Positions 35,554-44,825 of a stretch of DNA of 64,000 bases are shown here, piece after piece (within the stretch, counting starts at the first letter, position 1; each line of letters begins with the position of its first letter). The stretch covers positions 1 to 64,000 of the forward strand of contig JAKLDR010000002.1 of the NCBI GenBank assembly GCA_022703445.1. The letters are read 5' to 3'. Made by a program: the position numbers and the translations under genes. The notes under the pieces were generated by a model. That model made no database searches, was not told where the DNA came from, and was given only the letters and a program-made list of their open reading frames with translations. Source of the DNA: Planctomycetota bacterium (GTDB taxonomy: Bacteria; Planctomycetota; SZUA-567; JAKLDR01).

Positions 35554-36705
35554 ATGAGCAAATCCCTGAAGAACGTCGGCAAGACCCGCCGCGTGGCCTT
35601 CGCCAAGGGCAAGGGCCGCTTCCTGTGCGGCTCGCGGATCCTGCCGTCGCCCATCACCGGCCGGGAGCGGCTCCCCGAGCTGCTCGACCGGACCTTCCTG
35701 GCCTACAACGCCGGGCGGCTCCAGGAGGCCTGCCGGCTCTTCGCCGGGAAGATGCTCGCGCCGGAGGCCACCGTGGGGATGAGCCTGGCCGGGGCGCTGA
35801 CCCCCGCGGGGCTGGGATCGTCCTGCGTCGTGCCGCTCATCAAGGCCGGCTTCGTCGACTGGATCGTCTCGACCGGCGCCAACCTCTACCACGACATGCA
35901 CCACGCGCTGGACCTGCCGCTGCACCGGGGCAGCCCCTTCCTCGACGACCGGGAGCTCCGCCGCGTCGGCGTGATCCGCATCTACGACGTGCTCTTCGAC
36001 GCCAACGAGGTGCTCTACGCCACCGACGCGGCGCTGCGCCGGGTGCTGGCCCAACCCGAGTTCCAGCGGGAGATGGGCTCGGCCGAGCTGCACTGGCTGC
36101 TCGGCCGGTACTGCGCCGAGTTCGAGCGCAAGTCCGGAGTCCGGGACGCCTCGGTGCTGGCCGCCGCGTACCGCGCGGGCGTGCCGGTCTACACGAGTTC
36201 CCCCGGCGACTCGACCATCGGCATGAACGTGGCCTTCCTGGAGCTCGCCGGCGCCAAGCTCAAGGTCAACCCCTCCATCGACGTCAACGAGACCGCGGCC
36301 ATCGTCCTGGACGCCAAGCGCCGGCGCGGAGGGCGAAGCGGCGTGCTGCTGGTGGGCGGCGGCTCGCCCAAGAACTTCATGCTCCAGACCGAGCCGCAGA
36401 TCCAGGAGATCTACGGCCTCGGCGAGGCCGGGCACGACTATTTCCTCCAGTTCACCGACGCCCGGCCGGACACCGGCGGCCTTTCCGGGGCCACCCCGCA
36501 CGAGGCGGTCAGCTGGGGCAAGGTCGACCCGCGGCAGCTGCCCGACGCGGTGGTCTGCTACCTGGACTCGACCGTGGCGCTGCCGCTCATGGCCGCCTAC
36601 GCGCTGGCCCGCCGCCGGCCGCGGAAGCTGCGGCGGCTCTACGACCGCCGCGCGGAGATGCTCGACCGGGTCCGGCGCGAGGCGAAGCTGGGAGGAAGGC
36701 AGTGA
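35554..36705 (+). CDS. Deoxyhypusine synthase-family protein (probably a bacterial polyamine enzyme)
   Basis: 383 residues. DHS family features: [62 protein letters not shown] and the active-site Lys273 in [14 protein letters not shown]. Eukaryotic/archaeal DHS modifies eIF5A; bacterial members act on free polyamines, e.g. making homospermidine or related products. Bacteria lack eIF5A, so a polyamine role is inferred. GGAG lies 8 bases before ATG. Followed by two TRL-like lipoprotein genes, the first overlapping by GTGA. Confidence 0.9.
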   Translation: MSKSLKNVGKTRRVAFAKGKGRFLCGSRILPSPITGRERLPELLDRTFLAYNAGRLQEACRLFAGKMLAPEATVGMSLAGALTPAGLGSSCVVPLIKAGFVDWIVSTGANLYHDMHHALDLPLHRGSPFLDDRELRRVGVIRIYDVLFDANEVLYATDAALRRVLAQPEFQREMGSAELHWLLGRYCAEFERKSGVRDASVLAAAYRAGVPVYTSSPGDSTIGMNVAFLELAGAKLKVNPSIDVNETAAIVLDAKRRRGGRSGVLLVGGGSPKNFMLQTEPQIQEIYGLGEAGHDYFLQFTDARPDTGGLSGATPHEAVSWGKVDPRQLPDAVVCYLDSTVALPLMAAYALARRRPRKLRRLYDRRAEMLDRVRREAKLGGRQ

Positions 36706-37031
36706 AGGCGACGAAGACGTTCCTGTGTGTTGCGGCGGCCACCGCCCTGGCCCTCGTCCTGGCCCTGTCCGCCGGTTGCCATCCGTACGTGCCGACCGGC
36801 CTGGTCTTCACCTCGGCCTCCGGCCCGATGGCGGTGACCGCCAACGCCGAGGGTTCCAAGGAGGGCCGGGCCACGGCCCGCGGTGTCCTGGGCCTCGTCA
36901 GCTGGGGCGACGCCGGGACGGCCGCGGCCTGCCGCGCCGCCGGCATCTCCAGGGTGCGCACCGTGGACGTCGAGGAGCTCAACATCATCGGCGTCTACTA
37001 CAGCTACACCACGGTGGTGACCGGGGAATAG
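36702..37031 (+). CDS. TRL-like family lipoprotein, copy 1
   Basis: 109 residues from GTG, overlapping the upstream stop (GTGA), with GGAGGAAGG 5 bases before. Signal peptide with lipobox ALSAGC. The mature part fits the TRL-like family: [19 protein letters not shown], then [40 protein letters not shown] and SYTTVVTGE. The function of this envelope family is unknown. Confidence 0.85.
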   Translation: MKATKTFLCVAAATALALVLALSAGCHPYVPTGLVFTSASGPMAVTANAEGSKEGRATARGVLGLVSWGDAGTAAACRAAGISRVRTVDVEELNIIGVYYSYTTVVTGE

Positions 37032-37041
37032 GCGGGCGGAC

Positions 37042-37404
37042 GTGGCACGCGCGGTTTCCGGACTGATCCTTCTGCTGGCTGCGACCGCCGTCCTGGCGGC
37101 CTCGGGCTGCGTCCAGGAGCGCCTGTCCTGGCGCCTGGCGCCGCCGACGCCGGCCGGGACCAGCGTCACCGGGGGGGTGGTGGAACCCTTCGTCGCCGCC
37201 TCCGGCGAGCCCTTCGCCCGGGAGGGCCGGTCCAGCTCCGTCTCCGTGCTCGACCTGGTGGCCTTCGGGCACGCCGGCGCGGCCCGGGCCGCGCGCGCCG
37301 GGGGCGTGGAGCGCATCCGCGCGGCGGACGTCGAGGTGGTCCGGGTCAAATCGCTGGGCATCCCGCTGCTCACCCGCTACACGGTGATCGTCCGGGGGGA
37401 GTGA
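37042..37404 (+). CDS. TRL-like family lipoprotein, copy 2
   Basis: 120 residues from GTG. Lipobox LAASGC. The same layout as the gene 10 bases upstream: LDLVAFGHAGAARAARAGGV, ERIRAADVEVVRVKSLGIPL and TRYTVIVRGE, but strongly diverged in the first half. Tandem paralogues, probably cotranscribed with the deoxyhypusine-synthase-like gene. Role unknown. Confidence 0.8.
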   Translation: MARAVSGLILLLAATAVLAASGCVQERLSWRLAPPTPAGTSVTGGVVEPFVAASGEPFAREGRSSSVSVLDLVAFGHAGAARAARAGGVERIRAADVEVVRVKSLGIPLLTRYTVIVRGE

Positions 37405-37435
37405 CCACAGGCAGCCCGGGGCCGCGGGGCGGTCT

Positions 37436-37546
37436 GCCGCAAAGAGGCGCAGAACGCGCTAAGAAGATGGCACTGGATGCAGAAGCCTCCGCGCGTCACC
37501 GCATTGACCGGCACCATCCCCGGCGCCCTTTGCGCCTCTTTGCGGC
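37436..37546. repeat. Inverted-repeat element of GCAAAGAGGCGCA type
   Basis: The left arm (37436-37459) and the inverted right arm (37523-37546) match at 20 of 24 positions; both carry GCCGCAAAGAGGCGCA. Non-coding, about 110 bases, between the TRL-like genes and the TPR gene. Confidence 0.7.
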
Positions 37547-37569
37547 TAGCCCGGCCCCCGCTCCTGCTG

Positions 37570-37597
37570 TTGTTTCCGGCATCCTTTGACGTAGTAT
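37570..37597 (+). promoter_or_regulatory. Promoter of the TPR lipoprotein gene, probably giving a leaderless transcript
   Basis: TTGTTT (37570-37575), 16 bases, TAGTAT (37592-37597). Only 8 bases separate the -10 box from ATG 37606, and no ribosome-binding site is present. Confidence 0.45.
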
Positions 37598-37605
37598 TCC
37601 GGGCG

Positions 37606-39237
37606 ATGTCCACTCTGCGCCCATGGCTGCGCCTCCTGCTCCGGGGCATCGGCGGAGCGCTGCTCGCGGCCGCCCTCGCGGCGGGTTGCCGCTCCGCCGG
37701 GGTGCCGGCGTCCGCGGCCCCGATCCGGAACGCCGAGCAGCCCGACGACGGCCCGGCCGAGGCGGCCGACGAGGCCGAGCTGCCGCCGCGGGAGCTGGCC
37801 GCCGCCGCCTACGCCGCGGGCGTCGACGCCGAGTTCTCGGGGGACCTGGCCACCGCCGCCGGCTGCTACCGGCGGGCCATCGGGCTCTCCCCCGGCCAGC
37901 CCGGCTACGAGCTCCGCCTGGGCCTGGTGCTCGTCGAGGTCCCCGAGTCGGCCGCGGAGGGCGCCGCCCACCTGGAGCGCGCCGAAACCCTGGGCGCGCG
38001 AAGCTTCGCCGTCCACCAGGGGCTGGCCAGCCACTTCCTGCGCCAGGGCGACAAGGCCCGGGCGGCGCGCGAGTTCGAGAAGCTCCTGTCCTGCTCCGAG
38101 GCGCAGGCCGACCCCGTCCGGTTCGAGCCGGTGGTGCTGAGGGTGGCCTTCTTCCTGACGACCCACTACCAGGCCGAGGGGCTGCCGGCCGAGGCCGCCC
38201 GGGTCCAGGGGCTGATCGTCGGGCGCTTCCCGGAGCGCGCCGACCTGCGCCTGGAGCGCGCCAAGATGCTGCTGGCCGCCGGCGACGAGTCCGCCGCCCG
38301 GGTCGAGATCGCCGAGTTAGAGAGGCTCGACGCCAAGAGCGCGGACGGCTCGCGGCTCCTGGCCGTCCACTGCGCCCGGCGCGGCCAGAACGCCGAGGCC
38401 CTCCGCGAGACCGACCGGGCCATCGCCAGGCTGCAGGCCGGCGGCGGCCCGGACGACCGCCCCGGGGATGTCTCCGCCATGCGCCACTTCCGGGCGGACC
38501 TGCTCGGGCGGCTGCGGCGCTTCGAGGAGGCCCGCCGGGAGCTCGACGGGCTGCTGGCCGCCGCGGCCGACGAGGGCGAGAGGGTGGACGCCCTGGTGGC
38601 CCTGGCCGGGCTGGACCGGGCGGCCGGGGTCCCCGCCGACGCCGAGCGGCGCCTGCGCGCGGCCATCGCTTCCGGGGCGAAGAGCGCGCGGCTCCACGGG
38701 GCGCTGGCCGAGGCGCTGGCCGCCGCCGGCCGGGGCGACGAGGCCGCCGACTGCTGGCGCAGGGCGCAGGCGCTGGCCCCGCGCGACGCCTACTACCGCC
38801 TGGCCCTGGCCTCGCTGTTCGAGAAAGACGGCCGGCGCTCCGCGGCCGCCGCCGAGCTCCGCGCGCTGCTCGAGATCCACCAGGACAACGCCGAGGCCCT
38901 CAACATGCTCGGCTACCTCTACGCCCAGGAGGGCATAAACCTGGAGGAGGCCGCCGACCTGGTCGGCCGCGCGCTGACCGCCGAGCCGAAGAACGCGCAC
39001 TTCCTGGACAGCCTGGGCTGGGTGCGCTACCGGCAGGGCCGGGTCGAGGAGGCCCTGGGCATCCTCGAGCGCGCGGCCATGAACGCCCCGGAGCCGGTCA
39101 TCTACGAGCACCTCGGCGACGCCTGCTACGCGCTGGGGCTTCTCAACCGGGCGCGCGTCGCCTGGCGCCGGGCCGCCGAGCTGGACCGCGAAGCGCCCGG
39201 GCCCAAGCGGAAGCTCGAACGACTGAAGCGAGACTGA
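37606..39237 (+). CDS. TPR-repeat outer-membrane-type lipoprotein
   Basis: 543 residues. Signal peptide and lipobox ALAAGC (Cys near 28), then about a dozen TPR-like helix pairs (e.g. GDLATAAGCYRRAIGLSPGQ, GRGDEAADCWRRAQALAPRD, NAEALNMLGYLYAQEGINLE and GLLNRARVAWRRAAELDREA). The C-terminal third matches the TPR lipoproteins common in Gram-negatives (NMLGY, then SLGWVRYRQGRVEEAL). It probably assembles envelope complexes. The start is the Met directly before the signal peptide; a longer frame from 37477 runs into the repeat element. Confidence 0.88.
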   Translation: MSTLRPWLRLLLRGIGGALLAAALAAGCRSAGVPASAAPIRNAEQPDDGPAEAADEAELPPRELAAAAYAAGVDAEFSGDLATAAGCYRRAIGLSPGQPGYELRLGLVLVEVPESAAEGAAHLERAETLGARSFAVHQGLASHFLRQGDKARAAREFEKLLSCSEAQADPVRFEPVVLRVAFFLTTHYQAEGLPAEAARVQGLIVGRFPERADLRLERAKMLLAAGDESAARVEIAELERLDAKSADGSRLLAVHCARRGQNAEALRETDRAIARLQAGGGPDDRPGDVSAMRHFRADLLGRLRRFEEARRELDGLLAAAADEGERVDALVALAGLDRAAGVPADAERRLRAAIASGAKSARLHGALAEALAAAGRGDEAADCWRRAQALAPRDAYYRLALASLFEKDGRRSAAAAELRALLEIHQDNAEALNMLGYLYAQEGINLEEAADLVGRALTAEPKNAHFLDSLGWVRYRQGRVEEALGILERAAMNAPEPVIYEHLGDACYALGLLNRARVAWRRAAELDREAPGPKRKLERLKRD

Positions 39238-39241
39238 ACGG

Positions 39242-39326
39242 CCACAGATGAGCGCGGAGGCACACAGATAGCCCGTTCCGGGCGCGGCGGTCGAGGAGCG
39301 TGTGTGCCCGTCCGCGTTCGCCCGTG
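39242..39326. repeat. Degenerate inverted-repeat element of CCACAGATG type
   Basis: CCACAGATGAGCGCGGAGGC continuing ACACAGAT (39242-39269) faces a degenerate inverted copy (39300-39326, GTGTGTGCCCGTCCGCGTTC). Probably an old relative of the CGCAGAGG elements elsewhere in the window. Confidence 0.45.
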
Positions 39327-39343
39327 ACCACTGGAGGACACCG

Positions 39344-40891
39344 ATGCCTGCTGGTGACTGCGAGCTGAACCTGATCCCACTGCCGGTCTCGTGCGAACGC
39401 CGCGCCGGGAGCTTCCGTCTGCCGGCCGAGCCGACCATCGGCTGCGGTCCCGGCGAGGGCCTTGAGCCCGTCGCCGCCTACCTCGCCGCGCGGCTCCACG
39501 CCGCCACCGGCCGCCGGCCGCGCGTCCTCGGTGGCGCGGCCGCCCGGCGCGCTCATGTCCGGCTCGCCTCCGAGCTGCCCGAGAAGGCCGCCGGCCGCGA
39601 GGGCTACCGGCTCTCGGTGACGCCCAAGGGCGCCGAGCTGCGCGCCGCCGGGGCCGAGGGGCTCTTCCGCGCGGCGACGACCCTGCTCCAGCTCATGCCC
39701 GGCGACGACGCCCCGGCGGTAATCCCCTGCCTGGAGATCGGTGACCGGCCGCGCTTCGCCTGGCGCGGGCTGATGCTCGACGTCGGCCGCTACTACTACC
39801 CCAAGGCGGACATCCTCAAGTTCCTGGACATGATGGCGCTCCACAAGCTCAACGTCTTCCACTGGCACCTCACCGAGGACCAGGGCTGGCGCCTGGAGAT
39901 CAAGGCCTACCCGCGCCTGACCGAAGTCGCCGCCTGGCGCCGCCACACCCGCTTCGGCCACGAGCGGCTCGGCGCCGGCTTCGACGGCGTCCCCCACGGC
40001 GGGTTCTACACCCGCGAGGACGTCCGCGAGATCGTGGCCTACGCCGCCGAGCGCTTCATCACCGTGGTGCCGGAGATTGAGATGCCCGGCCACGCCCAGG
40101 CGGCCATCGCCGCCTATCCGGAGCTGGGCTGCACCGCCGAACAGCTGGGCGTCTCCTGCCAGTGGGGCGTCCACAAGCACGTCTTCAATCCCGGCAAGGA
40201 AGAGGTCTTCACCTTCCTGGAGACCGTGCTCGCAGAGACCCTGGAGCTCTTCCCGTCGGAGTTCATCCACATCGGCGGCGACGAGTGTCCCAAGGATGAA
40301 TGGAAGGCCAACAAACTCTGCCAGAAACGCATCCGGACCCAACGGCTCAAGGACGAGGACGAGCTGCAGAGCTGGTTCGTCCGAAGGATCGAGCGCTTCC
40401 TGCGCCGCCACGGCCGGAGGCTGATCGGCTGGGACGAGATCCTTGAGGGCGGGCTGGCGCCCGGGGCCACGGTCATGTCCTGGCGCGGCGAGGAGGGCGG
40501 CGTGGCCGCGGCCCGCGCCGGCCACGACGTGGTCATGACCCCCAACAAGGACGTGTACTTCGACTACTACCAGGGCGACCCCCAGCACGAGCCCCTGGCC
40601 ATCGGCGGGATGCTGCCGCTCGAGAAGGTCTACGCCTACGAGCCGGTCCCCAAGGAGCTCACCGCCGCCGAGGCCCGCCACGTCCTCGGCGCCCAGGGCA
40701 ACCTCTGGACCGAGTACATGCCGAACTTCCGGCAGGTCGAGTACATGACCCTGCCCCGCGCCGCGGCGCTGGCCGAGGTGGCCTGGTCGCCGCGCGAGGC
40801 CCGGAACCTCGAGGGCTTCAAGGCCCGCCTGGCCGGGATGCTCGGTCGCTACCGGGCGATGGGCTGGACCTATCGCCCGCCGAAGGGCTGA
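39344..40891 (+). CDS. Beta-N-acetylhexosaminidase (GH20)
   Basis: 515 residues. N-terminal GH20b domain (LIPLPVSCERRAGSFRLP to GLFRAATTLLQL), then a barrel with RGLMLDVGRYYYP, LNVFHWHLTEDQGWRLEI, VVPEIEMPGHAQAA, catalytic D313-E314 in FIHIGGDECPKDEW and IGWDEILEGG. All canonical residues are present, so it should release terminal GlcNAc/GalNAc from glycans or chitin fragments. No signal peptide is evident, so it acts in the cytoplasm or by another export route. GGAGGA lies 7 bases before the ATG. An AraC regulator follows 19 bases later. Confidence 0.95.
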   Translation: MPAGDCELNLIPLPVSCERRAGSFRLPAEPTIGCGPGEGLEPVAAYLAARLHAATGRRPRVLGGAAARRAHVRLASELPEKAAGREGYRLSVTPKGAELRAAGAEGLFRAATTLLQLMPGDDAPAVIPCLEIGDRPRFAWRGLMLDVGRYYYPKADILKFLDMMALHKLNVFHWHLTEDQGWRLEIKAYPRLTEVAAWRRHTRFGHERLGAGFDGVPHGGFYTREDVREIVAYAAERFITVVPEIEMPGHAQAAIAAYPELGCTAEQLGVSCQWGVHKHVFNPGKEEVFTFLETVLAETLELFPSEFIHIGGDECPKDEWKANKLCQKRIRTQRLKDEDELQSWFVRRIERFLRRHGRRLIGWDEILEGGLAPGATVMSWRGEEGGVAAARAGHDVVMTPNKDVYFDYYQGDPQHEPLAIGGMLPLEKVYAYEPVPKELTAAEARHVLGAQGNLWTEYMPNFRQVEYMTLPRAAALAEVAWSPREARNLEGFKARLAGMLGRYRAMGWTYRPPKG

Positions 40892-40910
40892 GCCGGGAGC
40901 TGACAGCGCC

Positions 40911-41768
40911 ATGGGCTACCTCTACCGGATGGAGGTCGGCGGGCTCCAGGTCTACACCGTCGCCGTCAATCACCGCGCGGATGTCGAGATTGCCGAGCAT
41001 CACCATGCGGTCTTCGAGCTGATCTATCTGCTCGAGGGCGCCATGCGCATCCGCATCCGCGGGCGGCAGCACCGCGCCGGGGTCGGCGACCTGGTCATCT
41101 ACCATCCCGGCGAGGACCACCGCGAGACCTACCTGGCCGGTCGCTGGTCGGCCGTGGTGCTGCGCTTCGAGGCGCCGCGCCTGGGGCGGGGCGTGCGCTT
41201 CCCCTCGCGCGACACGACCCCGCCGGTCGTGCACCTGCCGCGGCACGAGCGCTTCCGCCAGCTCTTCGAGGCCATGCAGCTCGACGCGCGGGTCCGGGAC
41301 TCCTGGACGGAGGCCATGTCCCGGGCCTATCTGGTGCAGTTCGCGGTGCTGCTGCACCGGGCGCTGGCGGCCCTCGGCCGAGGCCGCCGCGGGGGCGGGA
41401 GCCCTGCCGACGAGCGCTCGGCGCGGATCGCCGGGGCCATGGAGATCATCCGCGACGGCCTGGGCTGCGGCCTGTCGGTGCGCGACCTGGCCCGCAAGAC
41501 CGCGATGAGCGAGTCGGCCTTCAGCCACCTCTTCAAGAACGTGGCCGGCATCCCGCCGCGGCGCTACCAGATCCAGGAGCGCGTGGCCCGGGCCCGGGAG
41601 CTGCTCGAGACCACCTCGCTCTCCGTCAAGGAGATAGCCGCCGAGCTGGGCTACGACGACGTCCACTACTTCAGCCGGGTATTCCGCAAGCTCACCGGCC
41701 GCACCCCCAGCGGAGTCCGGGGGGGCCGGCGGCAGCCCGTCACTCGGCGACGACCCGCGCGCCGGTGA
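40911..41768 (+). CDS. AraC-family transcriptional regulator
   Basis: 285 residues. An N-terminal cupin sensor (EIAEHHHAVFELIYLLEGAM, GVGDLVIYHPGEDHRETYL) is followed by two C-terminal HTH units (SVRDLARKTAMSESAFSHLF, SVKEIAAELGYDDVHYFSRV) ending RKLTGRTPSGVR. Such regulators usually activate sugar-use genes on binding a carbohydrate; the adjacent GH20 gene is the likely target. Its last 29 bases overlap the convergent hydrate epimerase gene. Confidence 0.92.
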   Translation: MGYLYRMEVGGLQVYTVAVNHRADVEIAEHHHAVFELIYLLEGAMRIRIRGRQHRAGVGDLVIYHPGEDHRETYLAGRWSAVVLRFEAPRLGRGVRFPSRDTTPPVVHLPRHERFRQLFEAMQLDARVRDSWTEAMSRAYLVQFAVLLHRALAALGRGRRGGGSPADERSARIAGAMEIIRDGLGCGLSVRDLARKTAMSESAFSHLFKNVAGIPPRRYQIQERVARARELLETTSLSVKEIAAELGYDDVHYFSRVFRKLTGRTPSGVRGGRRQPVTRRRPARR

Positions 41769-42945
41769 TCCGGCGGGGCAGCCCGATCTCGGCCACCACG
41801 AGCTCCCCGACCGTCCCCGGGCCGGCGCCCAGCGAGAATCCGCGTTTGGGAACCCCGAAGGTGACGGTGACGGTCGCGGGCAGCGCCGTGCCCAGGGTGG
41901 AGCCGTCGCTGGCGTCGAGCCCCGAGGGGGTGTCCACCGCCAGGACCGGCCGGCCGGAGGAGCGGGCGACGGCGATCAGCTCGGCCGCGGTTCCGCGCAC
42001 CTTGCCGGTGAGTCCCGTGCCCAGGAGCGCGTCGACCAGCCAGTCGGCCCGGGAGATCGCCTCGGCCGCGCGCCCGACGTCGTCCGGGGCGGCCAGTTCC
42101 TCCACGGCCACGCCCGGGGCGGAGAGGTAGTCAAGGTTGACGCGGGCGTCGTCGATGACCTCGGCCGCGCGCCCGGCCAGCAGCACCCGGACCGAACCCA
42201 CCCCCCACCAGGCCAGGTGCCTGGCGATCACGAAGCCGTCGCCGCCGTTGTTGCCGCGGCCGGCCAGGACGACGACCGCGGCCCGGGCCGGCTCGGCCAG
42301 CCGCCGCCAGAGCTCGGCCGCGGCCCAGTAACCGGCGCTCTCCATGAGGGCCAGCCCGGGGATGCCGTAGCCGCGGATGGCGGTGGAGTCGAGCAGCCGC
42401 ACCGCCTCGGCGTCGCGGGGCTCGGCCTCGACCCTGATCCGGAGCGCGCCCGGCTCCGGCGGGGAGGTCCGGGAGCGCACCGAGAAGGCCGCCATCCTGG
42501 AGAGCCCCGCGCGCGCGGTCCCGGCCTGGTTCACCAGGTCGGCCATTTCGGTGGCCTTCTGACTGGAATCGTCGCCGGCCGCGCCGTAGAGCAGCGGGGT
42601 GTCCGGGCCGAGGCCGGCGAGCAGCTCGCGGAGCCCATCGATCCGGAGCACCTGTTCGGCCCGGCCTCCGCAGCGCTCCAGAATCGCCAGCTCCGCCAGG
42701 CCCTCGGATCCCAGGCGGTCGCGGAGGCCGAGCACGAGGACCCGGGGGGCGAGCTCCCAGTTGGCCAGCATCCGGGCGGCGGCCAGGGCCACCGCGCCGG
42801 CCGCGCCGCGTCCGGCGGCCACCACCGGGGCCGCACCGCCCCGCGCGCGCGAGGCGGACAGCGCCCAGAGGGCCAGCTCCCGCGCGGAGTTCTCCCGGGC
42901 GATGATCCCCAGGCTGGCCTCGGAGAGGCCGGAGGTCGCGTCCAT
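41740..42945 (-). CDS. NAD(P)H-hydrate epimerase with an extra degenerate YjeF_N half
   Basis: 401 residues. The C-terminal half is a complete YjeF_N domain (MESAGYWAAAELWRRL, LAGRGNNGGDGFVIARHLA at about 228-246, LVDALLGTGLTGKVRG, LAVDTPSGLDASDG), which epimerises damaged NADHX/NADPHX. The N-terminal half (about 12-130) looks like a second copy with the motif lost: RENSARELALWAL, then VVAAGRGAAGAVALAAARML where GNNGGDG should stand. The dehydratase (YjeF_C) domain is absent. ATG 42945 is only 8 bases after the -10 box, and no ribosome-binding site is seen. Confidence 0.85.
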   Translation of the reverse strand: MDATSGLSEASLGIIARENSARELALWALSASRARGGAAPVVAAGRGAAGAVALAAARMLANWELAPRVLVLGLRDRLGSEGLAELAILERCGGRAEQVLRIDGLRELLAGLGPDTPLLYGAAGDDSSQKATEMADLVNQAGTARAGLSRMAAFSVRSRTSPPEPGALRIRVEAEPRDAEAVRLLDSTAIRGYGIPGLALMESAGYWAAAELWRRLAEPARAAVVVLAGRGNNGGDGFVIARHLAWWGVGSVRVLLAGRAAEVIDDARVNLDYLSAPGVAVEELAAPDDVGRAAEAISRADWLVDALLGTGLTGKVRGTAAELIAVARSSGRPVLAVDTPSGLDASDGSTLGTALPATVTVTFGVPKRGFSLGAGPGTVGELVVAEIGLPRRITGARVVAE

Positions 42946-42953
42946 GGCCACGC

Positions 42954-42981
42954 ATTCTAGGACTTCGGGCCGGAGCGTCAA
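42954..42981 (-). promoter_or_regulatory. Promoter of the hydrate epimerase gene, leaderless
   Basis: Minus strand TTGACG (42981-42976), 16 bases, TAGAAT (42959-42954), then 8 bases to ATG. Same boxes and spacing as the tRNA-Pro promoter. Confidence 0.65.
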
Positions 42982-42999
42982 GAAGGATGGTCGGCCGGC

Positions 43000-43041
43000 G
43001 GCGGGGAAAACGCGGGGCGGGCCCGATGCGGGCCCGCCCCG
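43000..43041 (-). terminator. Intrinsic terminator of the DUF4139 gene
   Basis: On the minus strand GGGGCGGGCCC, a short loop, GGGCCCGCCCC, then GCGTTTTCC. An 11-bp GC stem followed by TTTT, 24 bases after the stop of the gene at 43065. Confidence 0.8.
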
Positions 43042-43064
43042 GAGGAAAGCGGCGGAGGCGCTGG

Positions 43065-44825
43065 CTACTTCTTGAGGGCCTCCTTGAGCATCATCACCGG
43101 GTTGGCGGCCTCGGCCGGCGAGGCCTCGACCTGGGCGGCCATCTCCAGGGGGTACTCGATGGAGTAGGCCAGGTTGACCGTGCCCTTGCCGCCGGCCGGC
43201 ACGGCCAGCGTCCAGCGGGACACCCCGCGCTCGGTCTCGGCGGGGTCGGGCTCGGTCTTGCGGATCTTGACGGTGATGGCCGAGTCCTGGCTGACCGGCA
43301 GGGCCTCCTCGATCCTGACGGTCACCGCGCGCTTCTTGAAGTTCTCGACCACGATGGAGTAGGCCGCCTCGACCCGCTGGCGCTTGCCCCAGGACTTGAT
43401 GGAGCTCAGCTTGGAGTCCAGCTTGCGGGTCACCTTGACGGTCTCGTCCACGCCGAGGTAGAAGGCGGCCTCCTCGCCGGGGGCGACGAAGCCGACCGAA
43501 CTCGTGCCGATCAGGTCGCCGGCCAGGTAGACGCTGGCGTCGCCGGGCAGGAGCGGCAGCTTGCTGGTGTTGGCCGCCCGGCCCGTCACGTAGGTGGCCA
43601 GGGACAGGGCCGGCACGGCCGAATGATCCGAGGCCAGGCCCAGCTTCTCCACCGCGATGGTCACCCGGTGGGGCTTGCCGTCGGTGAGCACCGTCTCACG
43701 GGCCGGCACCGGGAAGGCCACCGAGGTCCCGCGGGCCGCCACGCTCCGGAAGAGGCGCACCACCTGCTCCTCGTTATCGAGCATGTTGGCATGGGCCTTC
43801 CTGTTCCAGCCGGCGCGCTGGCCGTACTGCTGCTTGATCTGGGGGAAGGAGCTCAGGCTGTTGCCCTGGATGCCGGCCTGCTGCACCAGCAGTTCCTGCG
43901 CGCCCGCCAGGTTCCCGGGCAGGGGCGCCCCGCCCAGCAGCCAGGGGGCCGGCTCTGGCTTGACGGTGCGCTCCGCCGGCCGGCTGGCGTTGAGGGTCAG
44001 CTCGGCACCCGGCCAGTCCTCGCCGGTCGCCTGCTGGATGACGGCGTAGTAGACGAGCTCCAGCTCGCCCTTGTCCACGTCGGCGCGCACGTCGTAGGCC
44101 GGGAACCACATGGCCCCGGGCAGCAGGTAGGACAGCTCCAGCCGGGCGTCGGCGGCCGCGGCGGCCTCCAGCGCCACGGTGACCTTCTTCTGCTCGAGGC
44201 GCCCGGAGGCGCGCTTTTCGCCGAGCTCGCGGCTCTTGGCCTCGATCCGGGGCTGCAGCTCGCGGAGCTTCCTGTTGGCCTCGCGGACCTTGGCGGCGTT
44301 CGCCGAGAGAGTCTTGGTGACCAGCTCCAGGGTTCTCTCGACCCCGGCCACGTCGGGCAGCTTGAGGTCGCCCTCGGACAGCATCCGCGTGGCCTTCTCC
44401 GGAGCGGAGGCGGAGAGGCCCTTCATGAAGCGGGCCTCGCCCTCGAGCACCCCGAGGTCGTCGCGGATGGCGGCCTCCGTGTCGTGCAGGGCGGTGAGCT
44501 CGTCCTCGAGACGGCGCACCTCGGCGGCCTCGGTCCGCTCCAGGAAGACGCGCTCGACGCGCACGCCCCGGACCGTCGCCCCCTTGGCCCCGACCCGGAT
44601 GGAGGCGTCGGCCAGTTCGGCCGGCAGCCCGGCCAGGACGAACTCGCTCCGGCCCGCGGCGCAGCGCACCGCCGCGGTGCGGGTCACCAGGGCGCGGTCG
44701 AGGTACACGGTGACCGCGCCGATGGCGCTCTTGGCCTCGATCGGTTCGCCGGCCGGGGCCGGCGGCGCGGCGGCCGCGCTCAGCAGGATGGCGAACAGGC
44801 AGGCTGGAAACAGCCGGGTCCTCAT
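43065..44825 (-). CDS. Exported DUF4139/DUF4140 (mucoidy-inhibitor MuiA-like) protein
   Basis: 586 residues. Signal peptide (MRTRLFPACLFAILLSAAAA). DUF4140 at the N-terminus (IGAVTVYLDRALVTRTAAVR, FVLAGLPAELADASIRVGA), a coiled-coil centre (about 85-215, Glu/Arg/Leu-rich) and the C-terminal DUF4139 domain (AYDVRADVDKGELELVYYAV, QATGEDWPGAELTLNASRPA, ending EYPLEMAAQVEASP). The MuiA name derives from a mucoid phenotype; the molecular role is unknown. GGGGAG lies 5 bases before ATG 44825. Single-gene unit. Confidence 0.88.
   Translation of the reverse strand: MRTRLFPACLFAILLSAAAAPPAPAGEPIEAKSAIGAVTVYLDRALVTRTAAVRCAAGRSEFVLAGLPAELADASIRVGAKGATVRGVRVERVFLERTEAAEVRRLEDELTALHDTEAAIRDDLGVLEGEARFMKGLSASAPEKATRMLSEGDLKLPDVAGVERTLELVTKTLSANAAKVREANRKLRELQPRIEAKSRELGEKRASGRLEQKKVTVALEAAAAADARLELSYLLPGAMWFPAYDVRADVDKGELELVYYAVIQQATGEDWPGAELTLNASRPAERTVKPEPAPWLLGGAPLPGNLAGAQELLVQQAGIQGNSLSSFPQIKQQYGQRAGWNRKAHANMLDNEEQVVRLFRSVAARGTSVAFPVPARETVLTDGKPHRVTIAVEKLGLASDHSAVPALSLATYVTGRAANTSKLPLLPGDASVYLAGDLIGTSSVGFVAPGEEAAFYLGVDETVKVTRKLDSKLSSIKSWGKRQRVEAAYSIVVENFKKRAVTVRIEEALPVSQDSAITVKIRKTEPDPAETERGVSRWTLAVPAGGKGTVNLAYSIEYPLEMAAQVEASPAEAANPVMMLKEALKK

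Noticed and set aside
35515..36501. Minus-strand frame opposite the deoxyhypusine-synthase-like gene
   Set aside because: No ribosome site, low-complexity Gly/Val/Leu text; shadow of the plus-strand gene.
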